Shown here piece after piece: positions 13,128-26,586 of a stretch of 64,000 nucleotides of DNA. Position 1 is the stretch's first letter, and each line of letters begins with the position of its first letter. The notes below the pieces were generated by a model that saw nothing but the letters and a program-made list of their open reading frames with translations, was not told the origin of the DNA and did not search any database. The translations under genes were made by a program, and so were the position numbers. Origin of the DNA: Megalobrama amblycephala (lineage: Eukaryota; Chordata; Actinopteri; Cypriniformes; Xenocyprididae); NCBI RefSeq assembly GCF_018812025.1, contig NC_063049.1:34572447-34636446 (forward strand), read 5' to 3'.

Positions 13128-13948
13128 CTATAGAACCCTTAAAAGTTTGTAAACATTGCAACGTTTCTTGGTGGGCGGGGCTTAGCTGGAGGCAAAAAGA
13201 GACGCTGGACTCAATGTTGACAAGCGTAAGGTAGCATGTTTTAGGAGGGATTTATTAAACATAGATGCAGAAGAAGGTTCAGAACTGTCCGAATATGTAC
13301 AGTCACTGACTTTGCGGGACCGTGACAACTATTTTTGCAAATTAACTTAAGTTTTGGATATTTCCTAGACAACATATGAATTACTTTCGGGTGGTTCGGG
13401 GAATTTTGTCAAGGTTTATTGTCTAATGTAACCTAACGCTGGGCTAACTATGATTATGGCTAGCAATGTGGATTATTTTAAGAGACCATTCAAAGGATGG
13501 CACACACATCTATCGTTGTATGTTTGTTTAACATTTAAGCTAGCTAGTGTGCTGAAAGTTGGCGACATTTCACCTATAAAACAGAAACTTGCTGATTTGT
13601 ACTAGATAAAACCAACACACCATTACATATGCATCGATTATTTTACCTGATATGAAGTGTGCACTGCAAACACGAGCATTATTTATGATCGTCTCCGTCC
13701 AGTCTGTACGCCGTATTGCTTTCAACCACAATTATCTTTTTGATTTCTGTGAAGGAATGTCTGCCGGGATCTGGTAAAACTTTAGTTTTGAACCAAAAGT
13801 CCTGTTCCTTCTATTCTGGCAGCCAAAAACACAACAAGACGACATTTTAAAGTCAAAACCTCGCGCCCGCTATTAGTTCTTATTTATGTTTTGCCTCCAG
13901 CTAGAGCGGTGATGTCACAGTGACGTAGGCGATTAAGGTGTCTATAGA
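13128..13948. mobile_element. MITE-like element with imperfect inverted ends
   Basis: 'ctatagaaccctt' at 13128 and 'aaggtgtctatag' at 13936 are inverted, as are 'gctggaggcaaaa' near 13184 and 'ttttgcctccagc' at 13891. The size of about 820 bp and the absence of an ORF fit a non-autonomous DNA transposon. Confidence 0.55.
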
Positions 13949-13959
13949 CAAACCTACCT

Positions 13960-16900
13960 GTCTTGAACTCAAAGTCAAGATTTGCATATAACAGACAGCT
14001 TTTATTGCTTTATTTCACATCTGTTTAAGACACAGTGTAAAGTTTTTGTCCATTTGTTCTAAAAATTATTATTTATTAGCGTGGTATGCAGCAGTTCTTT
14101 TGTATGGAAGTGTAAACAAAACTCTGTGGTAAATTGTGCAAAGTGTGGAGCTAAGCATGTCTTCAAAAGCACTAATGATCCACGGGGCTCCAGCTAGCAC
14201 TGAGATGCATGATTGTGTGTTTATGCTGTCTCTGGGCATATTTACGTAATAATGCTGTATGTGTGTGCACCACCATTAACGCTACGGGCTCGTCTGAAGC
14301 AGGGGTATAATTGGAGGTACAGTTGCGATGAGAATTAAAGAATACGTCTGTTTACTGGCGTCTGCCCAAGGTTTGGATGAGAGGAAGGGAAATGAGAGGA
14401 TAACATTATGTATTTAATGTAGAAACAATATGACAAGTGAGGGGCCATATTATAAACCTTTTCAGTTTGACTCATGAATATTAATTAAATGATGTACAAA
14501 CTATTGAGCAGATTGTATTCTATTCCCCACAGCTTTGTTTTCATTTATCAAATTAAATATGACTTTTATCCAAGGGTTTTTACAGTTAACTAAATCCATA
14601 AATTAATTATTGTTTTCATTCAGTTTAAATAACTAAAACTGAAACAAATTTACACATTTAAAAAAAACACACAAGAAATTACTAAAGCTTTAACTAAAAT
14701 GAAAATGGAAAATATAAAATAAAAACATTCAAAATATGAATACAAACTATAATATATGTCAATTATATTAATTAACACTGATCTTTTAGGTTGCTACACC
14801 CCGATCACAATCCATGCACATTTGATATCCAAATTCTAATATCCAGAATATGCACAAATCAGTGATGTTATTGTAAAATCAGCAAAAAAGTTGACACAAA
14901 CCCTCTGTTTTCTGATGAGAAAAAAGTTTCACAATATGAGAAGATAACATGTAGGGAAATTAATTAACTGATGTCATGGTTGATTTCATTTTTCAGATTT
15001 TTGGGCTAATTTTTCAGATTGGCTGGCGGGGCTTTTTGAGGCTGAGCAGAATAGCAATGAATAGTCGCTAACATCACAAACCCAATGCCGTCACTTTGCT
15101 AGAGCACAGACGCAAACATGCAGTCAACACAGCGGTCAGATGGCTGTTTATAAGCGGGAGCGACATGCTAATGATGTGCATTAGCAGCTCGCTCTGGCTC
15201 TGGGCCTAGTCATAATGGCTCCAATCCTACAATTACTGGACATAAGCTTTCGCGGTGAAATTACTAAAGCCACTTTGTTTTAGCGAAAGGCCATAGGCAG
15301 AGAAATGTTGACTTGAGACCCAGCGGTGAAGCGGTTATTATGGTGTTAAAAACCCAATAACGCTGTCAGAGGACATTCACATTTATCCTGCAGGGATATT
15401 ACTGCTTTGAGGGAACTCCCAAGAGTTTGCTTTAGGCTGATGCTCATTTTCTAAAGGAAAACTGGACCAATAAGGCACAGAAAGAGTGGGTGGCCTACAC
15501 TCAGGACCAGCCACCAAGCTGTAAGAAATCTTCCATCTTTGACACTACTGTCCCTATGGAGAGAGTACAGGGAGTCATAGATCTGAAGGAAGACTGGATT
15601 TACCAGTGCTGGGGAAGCTACTTTGAAACTGTAGCCACAAGATAATCATAAGAGTAAAATGACAGTCAAGCTTAGCTATACTATAAGCTACTAAGTAACC
15701 TAAGAATTACACTGAATTGGATTTAGGTGGAATGTCTTTTAAAATAATTATATGTTAATATGTTTACATTTAGGGGTGGTAACACTACATGTTTTGTTCC
15801 ATTGACATACACATGCAAATACAGGAAATCGGAAATGCAAGTGTGAATTTCGCTGCATTCCAAAATTAATTGTCAATTTGTATCATGTGATCACGTCTGT
15901 GTGACCAATAGAAGAACAATACATCACGGCGTGATCTCTTAGCTGAAATAAAAGAAGACAATCTATGAAGAAGCATGTTTGCAGCATTACAGGACATGTG
16001 GTAGATTTTATACTTACTTTGTAGTTACTATTATTTGTTATATGTTGAATTTATATTTTTATAAAAGATGAGTGTGGCGTTATCACGACCATTGCAGTGT
16101 CCTATGAAATGTAGGTATTGTAAACAAAATTGTTTAGGTTAACTTGTGAATATAATATTGTTCAATCATTCATTATACATGACCTATGAATGAATGAATG
16201 AATATATGAGAGAGTTTAATTATTTGCTCAGCTCACTCCGTCGCAAGGTTATGTGCTTGATGTGACAAATACTTTGATGTATTTTTTTAAATCTCACTTT
16301 GTTGTAGAAAAAAGCTTGTAAAAAAGCCACACTACTGAAAAATGTAGTGAAAGTTATGAGTGTCACTACTTTTAGTTAGTAACTCCCCAACACTGGTGTT
16401 TACAGCACACTGTGTTGTGCTGTAGAAAAGAAAGTGTTTGGTTTCCTTGGAGGTTTTGTTTTGTTTTTGCTTCAGCATATGCCATTTTGGCTTTTTTTTG
16501 TAAGGATATTTATCTGTAGCCATGAAGGCATTATTAGTAGAGTTCATGACTGAATATATTTCCCCATGCCTTGCATTTTTCATTGTATAAATTTCCATTC
16601 ATTGCTTGTTCTCATGGGATATGTGTAAAGACAGAAACATTCTCTGGACTGACAACTATATTCATAAACGTCTTGAAGCTGAGCAGCTGATCTCCATGAG
16701 GCAGTATGGAGAGGTGATGACCTGGAAGAGGAAGATGATGCTGACCCAGGATGACTGAATGGGCTTCTCTCCTCTCACACATAGACTCTCCCGGCTGTCT
16801 GTGCAGAAATGTGTCTCATCACCCACCTGCAGCACAGAAGGTGTGACTCATGCCCTATGAGAGAGCTGTTTGTTTGGCACTAGTGCTCATGGAGGCCATG

Positions 16901-16960
16901 TCTTGTTATTTGCTTGCCAGACACCAAGGAAGCTTTTTGGCTTTATGTTAGAGATGGCCA
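13960..16960. other. Unassigned sequence; possible conserved non-coding block at 15050-15350
   Basis: No exon or transposon is recognised over 3 kb. At 15050-15350 the sequence is less AT-rich and contains 'catgctaatgatgtgcatta' and several TAAT cores, a composition seen in homeodomain-bound enhancers. Only cross-species alignment would show whether it is conserved. Confidence 0.35.
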
Positions 16961-17284
16961 TATACACCAGTCAGGCATAACATTATGACCACTGACAGGT
17001 GACGTGAATAACACTGATTATCTCTTCATTACGGCACCTGTTAGTGGGTGGGATATATAAGGCAGCAAGTGAACATTTTGTCCTCAAAGCTGATGTGTCA
17101 GAAGCAGTAAAAATAGGCAAGCGAGCGAGTTTGATAAGGGCCAAAATGTGATGGCATCTCCAAAACTGCAGCTCTTGTGGGGTGTTCCCGGTCTGCAGTG
17201 GTCAGTATCTATCAAAAGTGCTCCAAGGAAAGAACAGTGGTGAACTGGCAACAGGGTCATGGGCGGCCAAGACTCATTGATATA

Positions 17285-18883
17285 CAGTGCCCTCCACAAT
17301 TATTGGCACCCTTAGTATATATGAGCAAAGGTGGATGTGAAAATAAATCTGCATTGTTTATCCTTTTGATCTTTCATTCAAAAAATTCACAAAATTCTAT
17401 CCTTTCATTAAAGGAAAACAGATGAAAGTGGGGGGGAAACTCACATTATGAAATGTTTTTCTCCAATACATGTTGGCCACAATTATTGGCACCCCTAGAC
17501 ATTCTTATGAGTAAAATATCTCTGAAGTATATTCCCATTCATATTTACATTTTTTTTAGCACACCAGGGTGACTAGGAGCATGAAATTGTCCAGCCATGA
17601 CTTCCTGTTCCACAGGAATATAAACATGAGGAAACACAAATGCCAAATTCCCGTAATCATTCATCACAATGAGTAAAACCAAAGAATATAGTTCTGATGT
17701 GCAGCAAAAGATTGTTGGGCTTCACAAAATAGAAAGTGGCTGTAAGAAAATACCTAAAACATTGAAAATCCCCATTTCCACTATCAGGGCAATAATTAAG
17801 AAGTTCCAATCAACTAAAGATGTTACAAATCTGCCTGGAAGAGGACGTGTGTCTAAATCGTCCTAATGTGAAGTGAGGAGGAAAGTTTGAGTGGCCAAAG
17901 ACTCTTCAAGGATCACAGCTGGAGAATTGCAGAGATTAGTTGAGTCTTGAGTCTCAGAAAGCCTAAAAAGAATTATCAAACAGCACCTACATCCCCACAA
18001 GATGTTCGGGAGGGTTTCAAGAAAAAATCCCCTGCTCTCATCCAGAAACAATCTCCAGCATATTCAGCTGTCAGACAAGACTGGAACTTCAAACGGGACC
18101 GGCTTCTATGGTCAGATGAAACTAAAAAAAGAGCTTTTTGGCAGCAAACCCACCAGATGGGTTTGGTGCACACATGGATAAAAAGTACCCCATGCCCACG
18201 GTTAAATATACTGCTGGATCTTTAATGTTGTGAGCCTATTTTTCTGCTGGAGGTCCTGGACATCTTGTTCAGATACATGGTATCATGGATTCTATCAAAT
18301 ACCAACAGATAAAAAAATCAAAACCTGACTGCTTCTGCTAGAAATCCAATAATGGGCTGTGGTTGGATCTTCCATCAGGACAATGATCCAAAACAAACAT
18401 CAAATCCAACACAAAAATGGGTCACTGAACACAAAATGAAGCTTCTGCCATGGCCATCTCAGTCCTCTGACCTGAACCCTAAAGAAAATGAGTGGAGTGA
18501 ACTGAAGAGAAGAAGCACCAACATGGAGCTGGGAATCTGAAGGATCTGGAGAGATTCTGCATGAAGGAATGGTCTCTGATCTCTCCTCAGGTGTTCTCCA
18601 AACTCATCAGGCATTATAGGTGAAGACTGTTATCTTGGCAAAAGGAGGTTGCAAAAAGTTTTGAATAAAAGGGTGCCAATAATTGTGGCCAATGTGTTTT
18701 GGAGAAAAACATTTATTTCATAATGTAAGTTTCCCCCCACTTTCAATTATTTTCCTTAAATGAAAGGTTATAATTTTGTGAATTTTTTGAATGAAAGATC
18801 AAAAGGATAAACAATGCAGATTTATTTTCACAGCTGCTTTTGCTCATAATTACTAAGGGTGCCAATAATTGTGGAGGCCACTG
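17285..18883 (+). mobile_element. Inner Tc1/mariner element with IR/DR ends
   Basis: This 1599-bp element is flanked by TA on both sides (17283-17284, 18884-18885). The ends CAGTGCCCTCCACAATTATT and the inverted copy at 18864-18883 enclose IRs of about 210 bp. 'ccacaattattggcaccc' is repeated near 17292 and 17471, giving the IR/DR arrangement of Sleeping Beauty-type Tc1 elements. The length is typical of a complete Tc1. The transposase gene inside is broken. Confidence 0.92.
17669..18683 (+). pseudogene. Tc1 transposase pseudogene
   Basis: The N-terminus MSKTKEYSSDVQQKIVGLHK with a following paired-like helix-turn-helix region and GRGRVSKSS is open to 17866. The remainder lies in another frame: a segment with LLWSDETK (first catalytic Asp), then, after a stop, FHQDNDPKQTSN (second Asp) and SSDLNPKENEW (third acidic residue, Glu). 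The DDE residues are present, but at least one frameshift and one stop break the gene, so it cannot make active transposase. It would have bound the IR/DR ends and cut at TA sites. Confidence 0.88.
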
Positions 18884-19062
18884 TATGTGGACTTACAGGA
18901 CTTAAAGTATCTGCTGCTAACATCTTGGTGCCAGATACCACAGCACACCTTCAGGGGTCTAGTGGAGTCCATGCCTTGATGGATCAGGGCTGTTTTGGAA
19001 GCAAAAGGGTGACCAACACAATATTAGGAAGGTGGTCATAGTGTTATGCCTGATTGATTCTA

Positions 19063-20970
19063 TACATACAAATTTAAAGAGTGTAAAGGGTCAGTCATTT
19101 ACAGTACAATCAGTACAATGCAAGCCACTTAGTTTGGATAAAAGTGTCTGCCAAATGCATCATTGTAACGAAAAATATGACAATCCTAATGTTATTCGTG
19201 CATTATAGGCAAATAAATAACAAGTGGAGGATTCAGTAGAAGAAAACCTTTCGCTGTTCATTTTGTCCCTTTTACCACCAAAACTTAAACATGGGTGTTT
19301 TAACAGGGATGCATTGTGAGAAATGCAAAGAATACTAAAATGCTATATGAAAATACACTGCTGCTTGTATCTGAATAAATTATAAGTGTGACCGGGAACT
19401 TATGTCATTAACAGCGTTTTACACCAACCAAACAAAACTGAACTCTGACGTCAAACGGACTCAAGGATGCACAGAAAGCGGCCTTTGAAGAATGGAACTG
19501 ATAGGCCTTAAAATCCCAATCAAACGCTGCTGATCACATGCACATGAGTGAGCAGATAGAGACTCATTTACAAAGAGCAATGTGTGAGCTTCGAAAAAGC
19601 TATGGAACAATTACACAGAGAAAGAAGGATGAGGCAGCAAACGTCTGGAGATCAGATCACTTCACATTGGTGCAGCAGAGGCAGGATCCGCAGTAATTAC
19701 CAAGACAAACATGCAAACGCACGTCTTGCCACGGCTTTGCATGACGGCTGTTTCCTGATTGCTAATTGTGATTAAAAGCAGCACCTGAGGACGAAGCTGA
19801 CCTGGAGAATGGTCCTGTTGTGGTAGAGAAATAATTGGGGTAATTTTCTTCGCTTTAGCCGTTCCACTTAAACGAAGGCTGCGTGATTTTAAAAAAGAGA
19901 GCGAAACAAGAACATTTCTAATGATGATTCCTTCATAAGAAGGGAAAGAAAGGAGTCAGGAGAAGCAAGTATGTGCAGGAAGAAAGCATAAACAAAAAGC
20001 AGCCGTTGTAAATTGACAGATGATTCTGTAGCCACAGCTTACCTCTGTTACATTTCTCCAGGTGTGATGAATAAAATGAGACGGGCATCATTCCCTATTC
20101 AGACTAATGAGACATTGTGTTCAACAGTCTCTCCCTCCCTCTGAACCGACGACAACCCTCCCATTGGAAATGAGTGTTGCAAAGGCGCAGCGAGTATGTG
20201 GAAAGTGAATGTTGGAGTAATCAAGTGTGATAATATCATACTGCAGATATAGGAATAATACACATATTTGGTATACATACTGTGTGCAGCATGTGCATTT
20301 ACTGCAGGACACTCCACTTGACCTTCCATTTCCAGCACGAACTGGAAGCAGTAGCAGTGAATTTAATCTCAGTATCTTTTATGACACATTGTTAAATCTT
20401 ATTGCCAAGGCGTAAGCCTTTTTTTTTTCTTTTTTTTTAAAATGCAAAACTGGACTGCAAATGCAAAATAACCATTTTTCTTTTACAGGATGATAACTTG
20501 ATACTTGGTGAATATTTGATATGTACATTTCTGATGCCTCTAAATTATCAACATGATCCAAATGGAAAACCTGCAGTATACAATCTACTAGATGACCAAA
20601 AGCACGTTAAAAGGCTTTTTAGTTTAAAAATGTCCCCTTTCAGGTCATGGTATTTGTGTCTTTTTAAAATGGATTGTGATTTTTTATAAATTAAGCATAC
20701 AATAGCTTTTATATTGCTATTTTATGTTGCCAAATTGCTTTTTATAATATTTCAAGATAAACACTTACTGGACTGAAGCATATTAAGTTTACTTAATTAT
20801 CCATACATCATAAAAACAAAATCATATTAAAAAGTTTTTGAGGTTTTTGAGGAATGTCTATTTGTATATTGCCCAATCATCATTGTATTGTATTGCTTTA
20901 TGTCATCCCTCACAAAAAAAAAACAAAAAAACAACCTTTGATCATAAGCATTTAAATATCACCTTACTAA
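19063..20970. other. No gene recognised
   Basis: Contains an inverted GCATTTGGCAGAC-type scrap at 19118-19165. The rest, including small ORFs at 19584-19775 and 20099-20415, has no recognisable domain. Confidence 0.5.

Positions 20971-20971
<1 letters not shown>

Positions 20972-21033
<62 letters not shown>
20972..21033. repeat. (TA)n microsatellite
   Basis: About 60 bp of pure TA dinucleotide repeat; the apparent Ile-Tyr repeat protein over it is an artefact. Confidence 0.97.
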
Positions 21034-21036
<3 letters not shown>

Positions 21037-21969
21037 TTTTATGGAAGTAGTCTAATGTTATAAATATCTTATTAATTTACATTACATTTCATTAAGCTAT
21101 CAAAGCTATCAAAATTCATTCTTTTTGGCCATGTAAATATCAGCAACTGCACCAATTTGCAAATTCCATTGCGCAAATTGTTTGTCTTGTTCAATAAAAA
21201 ACTGTTCAATTAAAAAAAAGAAAAAGATTTTTCTGACTATTTTCATGTTTCATGGTTTACAGTCTTAAAATGAAATAGTTCCATGAGAACTATGTGACTA
21301 ATGCAGGAAAATTACATCATGACAAGGCTGATGGCACCATGAGAAAACATCCCTTCACTAATGACTATGAGCTCCGATGTCAAAGGCAACAGAAAAATGT
21401 TCATGATTTAAAGAGCCCTGAAAAAGCTTTTCATGCTTTTACACTGATAAAATAAATTCTATAATCTAATGAAATGTTAGTGATTTATATAATTATTATT
21501 TTTTTTTTCATAATACACAGATACTTTTGTATGGCTGTCAATGGAGAAAAATGCTTGTCGCTGCCAGATGATGAAGTAACAGAATATAACAGCAGGGACT
21601 TTCAGCGCTGTGATACTCTAAACCATGAACCCTAATTACTGCCAGTAAACAGCAAAGTCTGTTACCCAAATACTGACAAACTGCATATCATTTACAGAAG
21701 ATGAAAAATGAAGGGCACATTTAATAAAATGCTGTACCACTTAGTATGTCAGATCACAGTAATCTGCTGCATCCACCACAACCTAGAACTGAGAATTGCA
21801 AGATGTGGAATTATTCTGTTACTTCATTTGCAGAGAGCACATGAAAATAAATGCAAAATTAAATAATTTTTCCTAGATTCTACAAAAGGCCAGCAGTGAT
21901 GATCTAGTTCTCTATATATCTCTGAACCCATTTTGCTTATTTTGCTTGAATGAGAAATTGCTCAGGTGG

Positions 21970-21975
<6 letters not shown>

Positions 21976-22024
<49 letters not shown>
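21976..22024. repeat. (TA)n microsatellite
   Basis: About 48 bp of TA repeat, a second tract 1 kb from the first. Confidence 0.97.
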
Positions 22025-22029
<5 letters not shown>

Positions 22030-22174
22030 AGGTTTAGTTACATTTTTTTTTACATTTTAGCAGACTACAGCATTGCTCAAAACCACAGCAGCTGGGATAA
22101 TATCCAACATGAAAAAAAGTGTTTGGTGGCAATCATTCTGTTTCAAAAATTATATTTTGTAATGGGATTCAGTC

Positions 22175-22640
22175 AATGAGATTGCCCTGGAGATTGGCCC
22201 ATAGGTTACCTGTAGGCAGAGGCGTATCGATGGGCACGTTGAGGGAAAATGAAAGACTCCTGTTTGGTGGCTTTTGCGCCTCATCTCTCCACTGCAGGGA
22301 ATGTAATATGCGTCCTATAATGAAAGCTCTCAGGGGAACTCTTCCTCTGCTTAGTGGTCTATACCGGGCCCACTCAATCACAAACGCAGCGCGTGCTGAT
22401 GTACCGACAGGGCTTTCAGTAACTCCAGGCTGCGTAGTCTGGAAAATGCCTTCTATCGCCTTTAGCGTCATACACTTTTCTTGCCACATGACGAAGCACA
22501 ACATTTATCTCTGCATTTATGGAAACGAAGATGCTCGGCTCCACAATGCGAAAATAGAATCCCATTGCTCTGTTGTGAAAGAGAACACCATTGCCTTTCC
22601 CCCGGTTTAGCTGGATCATTAATGCAGACAGTTGCAGTAT
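22175..22640. other. GC-richer unique block with ORFs on both strands
   Basis: A 465-bp block of clearly higher GC sits between AT-rich flanks. A plus-strand ORF of 163 codons (22119-22610) and minus-strand ORFs of 111 and 67 codons overlap it, none with a recognisable domain. No terminal repeats or repeat-family signature were seen. It could be a conserved regulatory element, a retrocopy or an unknown exon; I cannot choose. Confidence 0.4.
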
Positions 22641-22848
22641 ATTATCAGGGTAAATGAGACTCTAAAGGTGATTCTTTATACAATAGACTATATTTAAAGA
22701 ATTGTAACATTATAGGGAAAAGGTCTGGCTATGTAGGGTTGTAAAGACTGGAATACACTACTACGTGACTTTTGTCCAGATTTTCAAACAGGGTAAATGA
22801 TGACAGATTTTTTTGGTTGAACTATGTAGGGCAGCAACTGCAGGAGTT

Positions 22849-23662
22849 AAAGGGTTAGTTCACCCAAAAATGCAAATTCTGTCATTAATTACTCACCCTC
22901 ATGTCGTTCTACACCCGTAAGACCTTCGTTCATCTTCAGAACACAAATTAAGATATTTTTGATGAAATCTGATGGCTCAGTGAGGTTAATTTACACTTGC
23001 AAATGCCAAGAAAGGAACTAAAGACATATTTAAAATAGTTCATGTCACTACAGTAGTTCAACCTTAATGTTATGAAGCGACGAGAATACTTTTTGTGCGC
23101 CAAAAAACAAACAAAAACAAAATAAAGACTATCTAAAGAATAAAGAATAAAGAATATCTAGTGATGGCCAATTTCAAAGCTCTGCTTCATGAAGCTTCAA
23201 AGCTTTATGAATCTTGTTTTGAATCAGAGGTTCAGAGTGTGTATCAAACTGCCAAAGTCACGTGAACCATTAAAATTTCGAAACACTTAAGACGTAACAA
23301 AGCCTTGTTTACTGAAATCATGTGACATTGGCAGTTTGATACACACTCCGAAACACTGATTCGAAACAAAAGATTCGTAAAGCTTCGCAGCTTCATGAAG
23401 CATTGTTTTGAAATAACCCATCACTAGATTTTTTTTTTTTTTTTTTTTGCTGCACAAAATGTATTCTCGTTGCTTCATAACATTAAGGTTGAACCACTGC
23501 AGTCACATGAACTGTTTTAAATATATCTTTAGTACCTTTCTGGGTGTTTAAAAGTGTAAATTAACTTGCCATCAAAAATATCTTAATTTGTGTTCTGAAG
23601 ATGAATGAAGGTCTTACAGGTGTGAAATGACACAAGGGTGAGTAATTAATGACACTCTTTAA
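22849..23662. mobile_element. AAAGGGTTAGTTCACCC foldback element with nested MITE
   Basis: Opens 'aaagggttagttcaccc' and closes 'gggtgagtaattaatgacac'. The arms repeat inverted: 'cttcagaacacaaattaaga' against 'tcttaatttgtgttctgaag', and 'caaccttaatgttatgaagc' against 'gcttcataacattaaggttg'. The centre is a second element (23158-23426). It is non-coding. Confidence 0.82.
23158..23426. mobile_element. Nested hAT-like MITE (TAGTGATGG termini)
   Basis: 'ctagtgatggccaatttc' at the left and 'cccatcactag' at the right are inverted, with further pairing inside ('gtgtatcaaactgcca' against 'tggcagtttgatacacac'). It lies at the centre of a larger foldback element and is probably a later insertion. Confidence 0.72.
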
Positions 23663-26586
23663 TTTCCTATTATTTTCAGGTCATGTTCACACATGAGTAA
23701 CATAAACGCACCTAATTTGATCCTAATTTAGAGCATATTATCCAATCATATGAATTATATTGCAGAGGTTGTTAGAAAAAAACAGGTACAAAAACATCGG
23801 CAGTAAATCACAGCTGGAGAGATCAGGTCATATTTAGAGATTCTGATCATTTCTCTTCATGGGAAAATACAGAATGTAACAGGTAAAGAGGGGAGAGCTG
23901 GGAGAATGATGGATTGCGTCTATCACACTCAATTATGTGCTTGAGAAAAGTGATTTGACTCGCTATGAGAGGGGAAAAAAAAAAAGACAAAACTGATCAC
24001 ACCCTCTTACAATATTGGATTTCCAGGGACAATACCATAAAATGTCACTGCGGGGAAAAGAGCAGAATCTGTCATGCACAAGCACACAACACAAATAATC
24101 ATGCTTTATCATCTTGTGTTGTGATTATCAGAGATATTAAGTTTTAAGGTGGTTGCAATGCAATTCAGGTATAAGTGCAAGAACTTTCATCAGATTGCCG
24201 TCTAAAGCACTGTTCAGGCGGTAATGGTTTCTCATGGTGATGTCTAATAGAACATTTGCATGGCTCCTCTATGCTAAAACTCAGGCATACAAATGTCAGG
24301 TACGAGAGAGTTGTAATGTAATTTTATTCCGCACACTAATATTACCTATACTACATTACAGACCTAGTCGGGACCTGTTTGGGTCAATTTATACGTGAGG
24401 GTCAGGTGTAAACAAAACAAGATGTCGCTATGACTCACCAAAACAATTTTGTCAGCAGTGCCAGAATTATATATTTTTTTGGCTAACTTTTTTCCGCCCC
24501 AAGAATACAAAATAATAAGCAATTACAATTTCACTGAAGTTAACTGTCCTGCCCCAACTTCCCATGACTAGCAGGTAATTTGCCAATGGATTTTCTTCTG
24601 AAACTACCTCACATTCCCATATAAAACAATTACCACCTAAAAAGGTCTTGAGTTAAACAAGACTTCTGATGAAATTTAAAGTACATCTGGCCAGAATGTC
24701 TTCTAGTGGTTCACTTTGGCATTTTGACGTTATATCTCAGCTTTTTATGATGCTTAAAAAGGTTGTAGTATGTGATTTAGAAATCTGAAAGTGTTCTGAA
24801 GTGGTATATCTGATTTTAAGAGACTGAAATTCTGAATCATTGCCTTGAGATGACTGCAGACTTGACACACTCTCACTATCCATCAAGACATTCAAAATGC
24901 TGTGAAAAAATGTCAGATTTTGACATTCAAAAGCAAAAAACTCTGAGCCGGCTTAATGTCATGTGTAAAGGATGTGAGATGCATCCCCTTTTGAAAAGAA
25001 AGAAAAAAAAAAAAACCTCACAGAGACTCACATATCAGGTGTTGTATTTATTTATTTATTTATATTAAATTAAAAATATAGATTCAGGTAACAAAACTGT
25101 GAAACAGTATTTAAATGCTCTAGCTTTAGGGAATGGGAAAGCTGTGGTGGAGAAAGTTACTGTGACCAGAGCTGAAGATGGGCGTCTCAACTCTCACCGT
25201 TTGCCTGGATCAAAAATGACAAGACTTGACTTCAGTTTTGACGAGCCGTCACTCAATAACAATACGGCCAAATGAACACTCCAGGCAATTAGTCCTCTTG
25301 ACAGCATGAATAATAAACTCTGACTTATGAATCTCTCGGAGGAACACTGTGGCGGATGTATTTGAGAAGGTTGAGCTCAGGGACTGTGGCTTTCGCCTTC
25401 ATTTTTCACCACGTTTGCGCTCGCAACCCTCGGCTAAGCCTGAGCTCACCGTGTGGTCGGCTGCAGATGTGAAAAGAGATGGGAGATTGTGCATGATTAT
25501 GAATTATATACTGAGAAAGAACTAGACACTACCGATATGACCAGGACTAAAGTAAGAAAAAGCCTAACTGGAGTTGAGAGAGATTCCTGGGAGATACAAA
25601 TGCTATCGGCACACAGCTGCAGATTCCCCACGCTGGATTCTGTACAAAAAGAGAAAATTGTGGGGTGAAGGGGAGGCTATACCTGACAGAAAGAAAACAT
25701 CTACCTCTTGAGCATGGCCAGAGGTTAAAGAACACAAAAAGCACCAAGCCGGGCTACATACGGTCACGAAAAAACACACCGAAGTACTAAAAGAACCTGC
25801 AAGATCTACAAAATCAAATATGTGCTGTTCAAATTACAGATATATACAGCCATCAACTAAGAATAACCAGTCACACACAATATAAGTGAACAAAACATAA
25901 CGGGAAAACAAAAGGTCAGTCGAAAACAGCGCAAGTTTCCCAGCTATTTACAAATACATCTGGCCAATTCAACTGTCTATAAAAATACTATTTACATTTT
26001 CTCATTGACGTACAGTAGTAAAATCATGAGGAACAACCATTCCAAATGTCAATGTTGCAGGATGATGTTTTCTTCCCTTTATTTGTCCTTTGTGATATAA
26101 AATGACTTTTTTAAACTGTGCTTAGTCTACCGATACTTTCCGAATACCTTGACACATGCAAAATAAGTTCCGGTGAGCATAGAAAATAAATGATAAAAAA
26201 TACAAAAAGGGGCACAACTAATGAGAAGGACCCCTAAAAAAACAACAACTTGTGCTTGTTTCCATCTGACACTGCAAATTTGATATGCAAATACACATGA
26301 TCAGATCAGCAATGGTAGACTCAATAACACTGCAAAAGAATTAAATAGTTTGTGTTAAACATTAAATGCCCTAACATATTCTAAGTACCCTAACAGTAAT
26401 GTGATAAACTGAAATACATTGTACTTTGTAAAGCTTATTGCCTCTCTGTACTGTAAAATATATGATGGCAGGGTCATTATAAATTCTTTTAGCGTTATAG
26501 GGCCCATTTTAAACATATGAAGGGGATTTTATGTGCCTAAATCACATATAAAAAAAAAAAAAAGATCAATGGGTGAATTCACTAAA
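23663..26586. other. No gene recognised
   Basis: About 2.9 kb with only a (TTTA)n tract (25045-25066) and A-runs. The short ORFs on both strands lack recognisable motifs. Confidence 0.5.

Larger units (their letters stand above)
16963..19062. mobile_element. Outer Tc1-like element, split by a second Tc1
   Basis: Inverted termini 'agtcaggcataacattatga' (left) and 'gtcatagtgttatgcctgat' (right) flank about 500 bp of its own sequence, in two parts (16963-17284 and 18884-19062). The left part encodes a fragment of a Tc1 transposase HTH region (MGCSRSAVVSIYQK then GHGRPRLID). The element has a large internal deletion and is non-autonomous. The inner element at 17285-18883 sits at a TA within it, so the outer one is older. 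Confidence 0.82.

Noticed and set aside
16963..19062. Functional transposase gene
   Set aside because: The frame is broken by at least one frameshift and a stop between the catalytic segments; annotated as a pseudogene.
20838..21050. ORF with a long Ile-Tyr repeat (also at 21946-22179)
   Set aside because: Translation of a (TA)n microsatellite, not a protein.
22119..22610. 163-codon plus-strand ORF
   Set aside because: No recognised domain, overlapping ORFs on the other strand and no splice or promoter context. Reported as an unexplained block, not as a gene.
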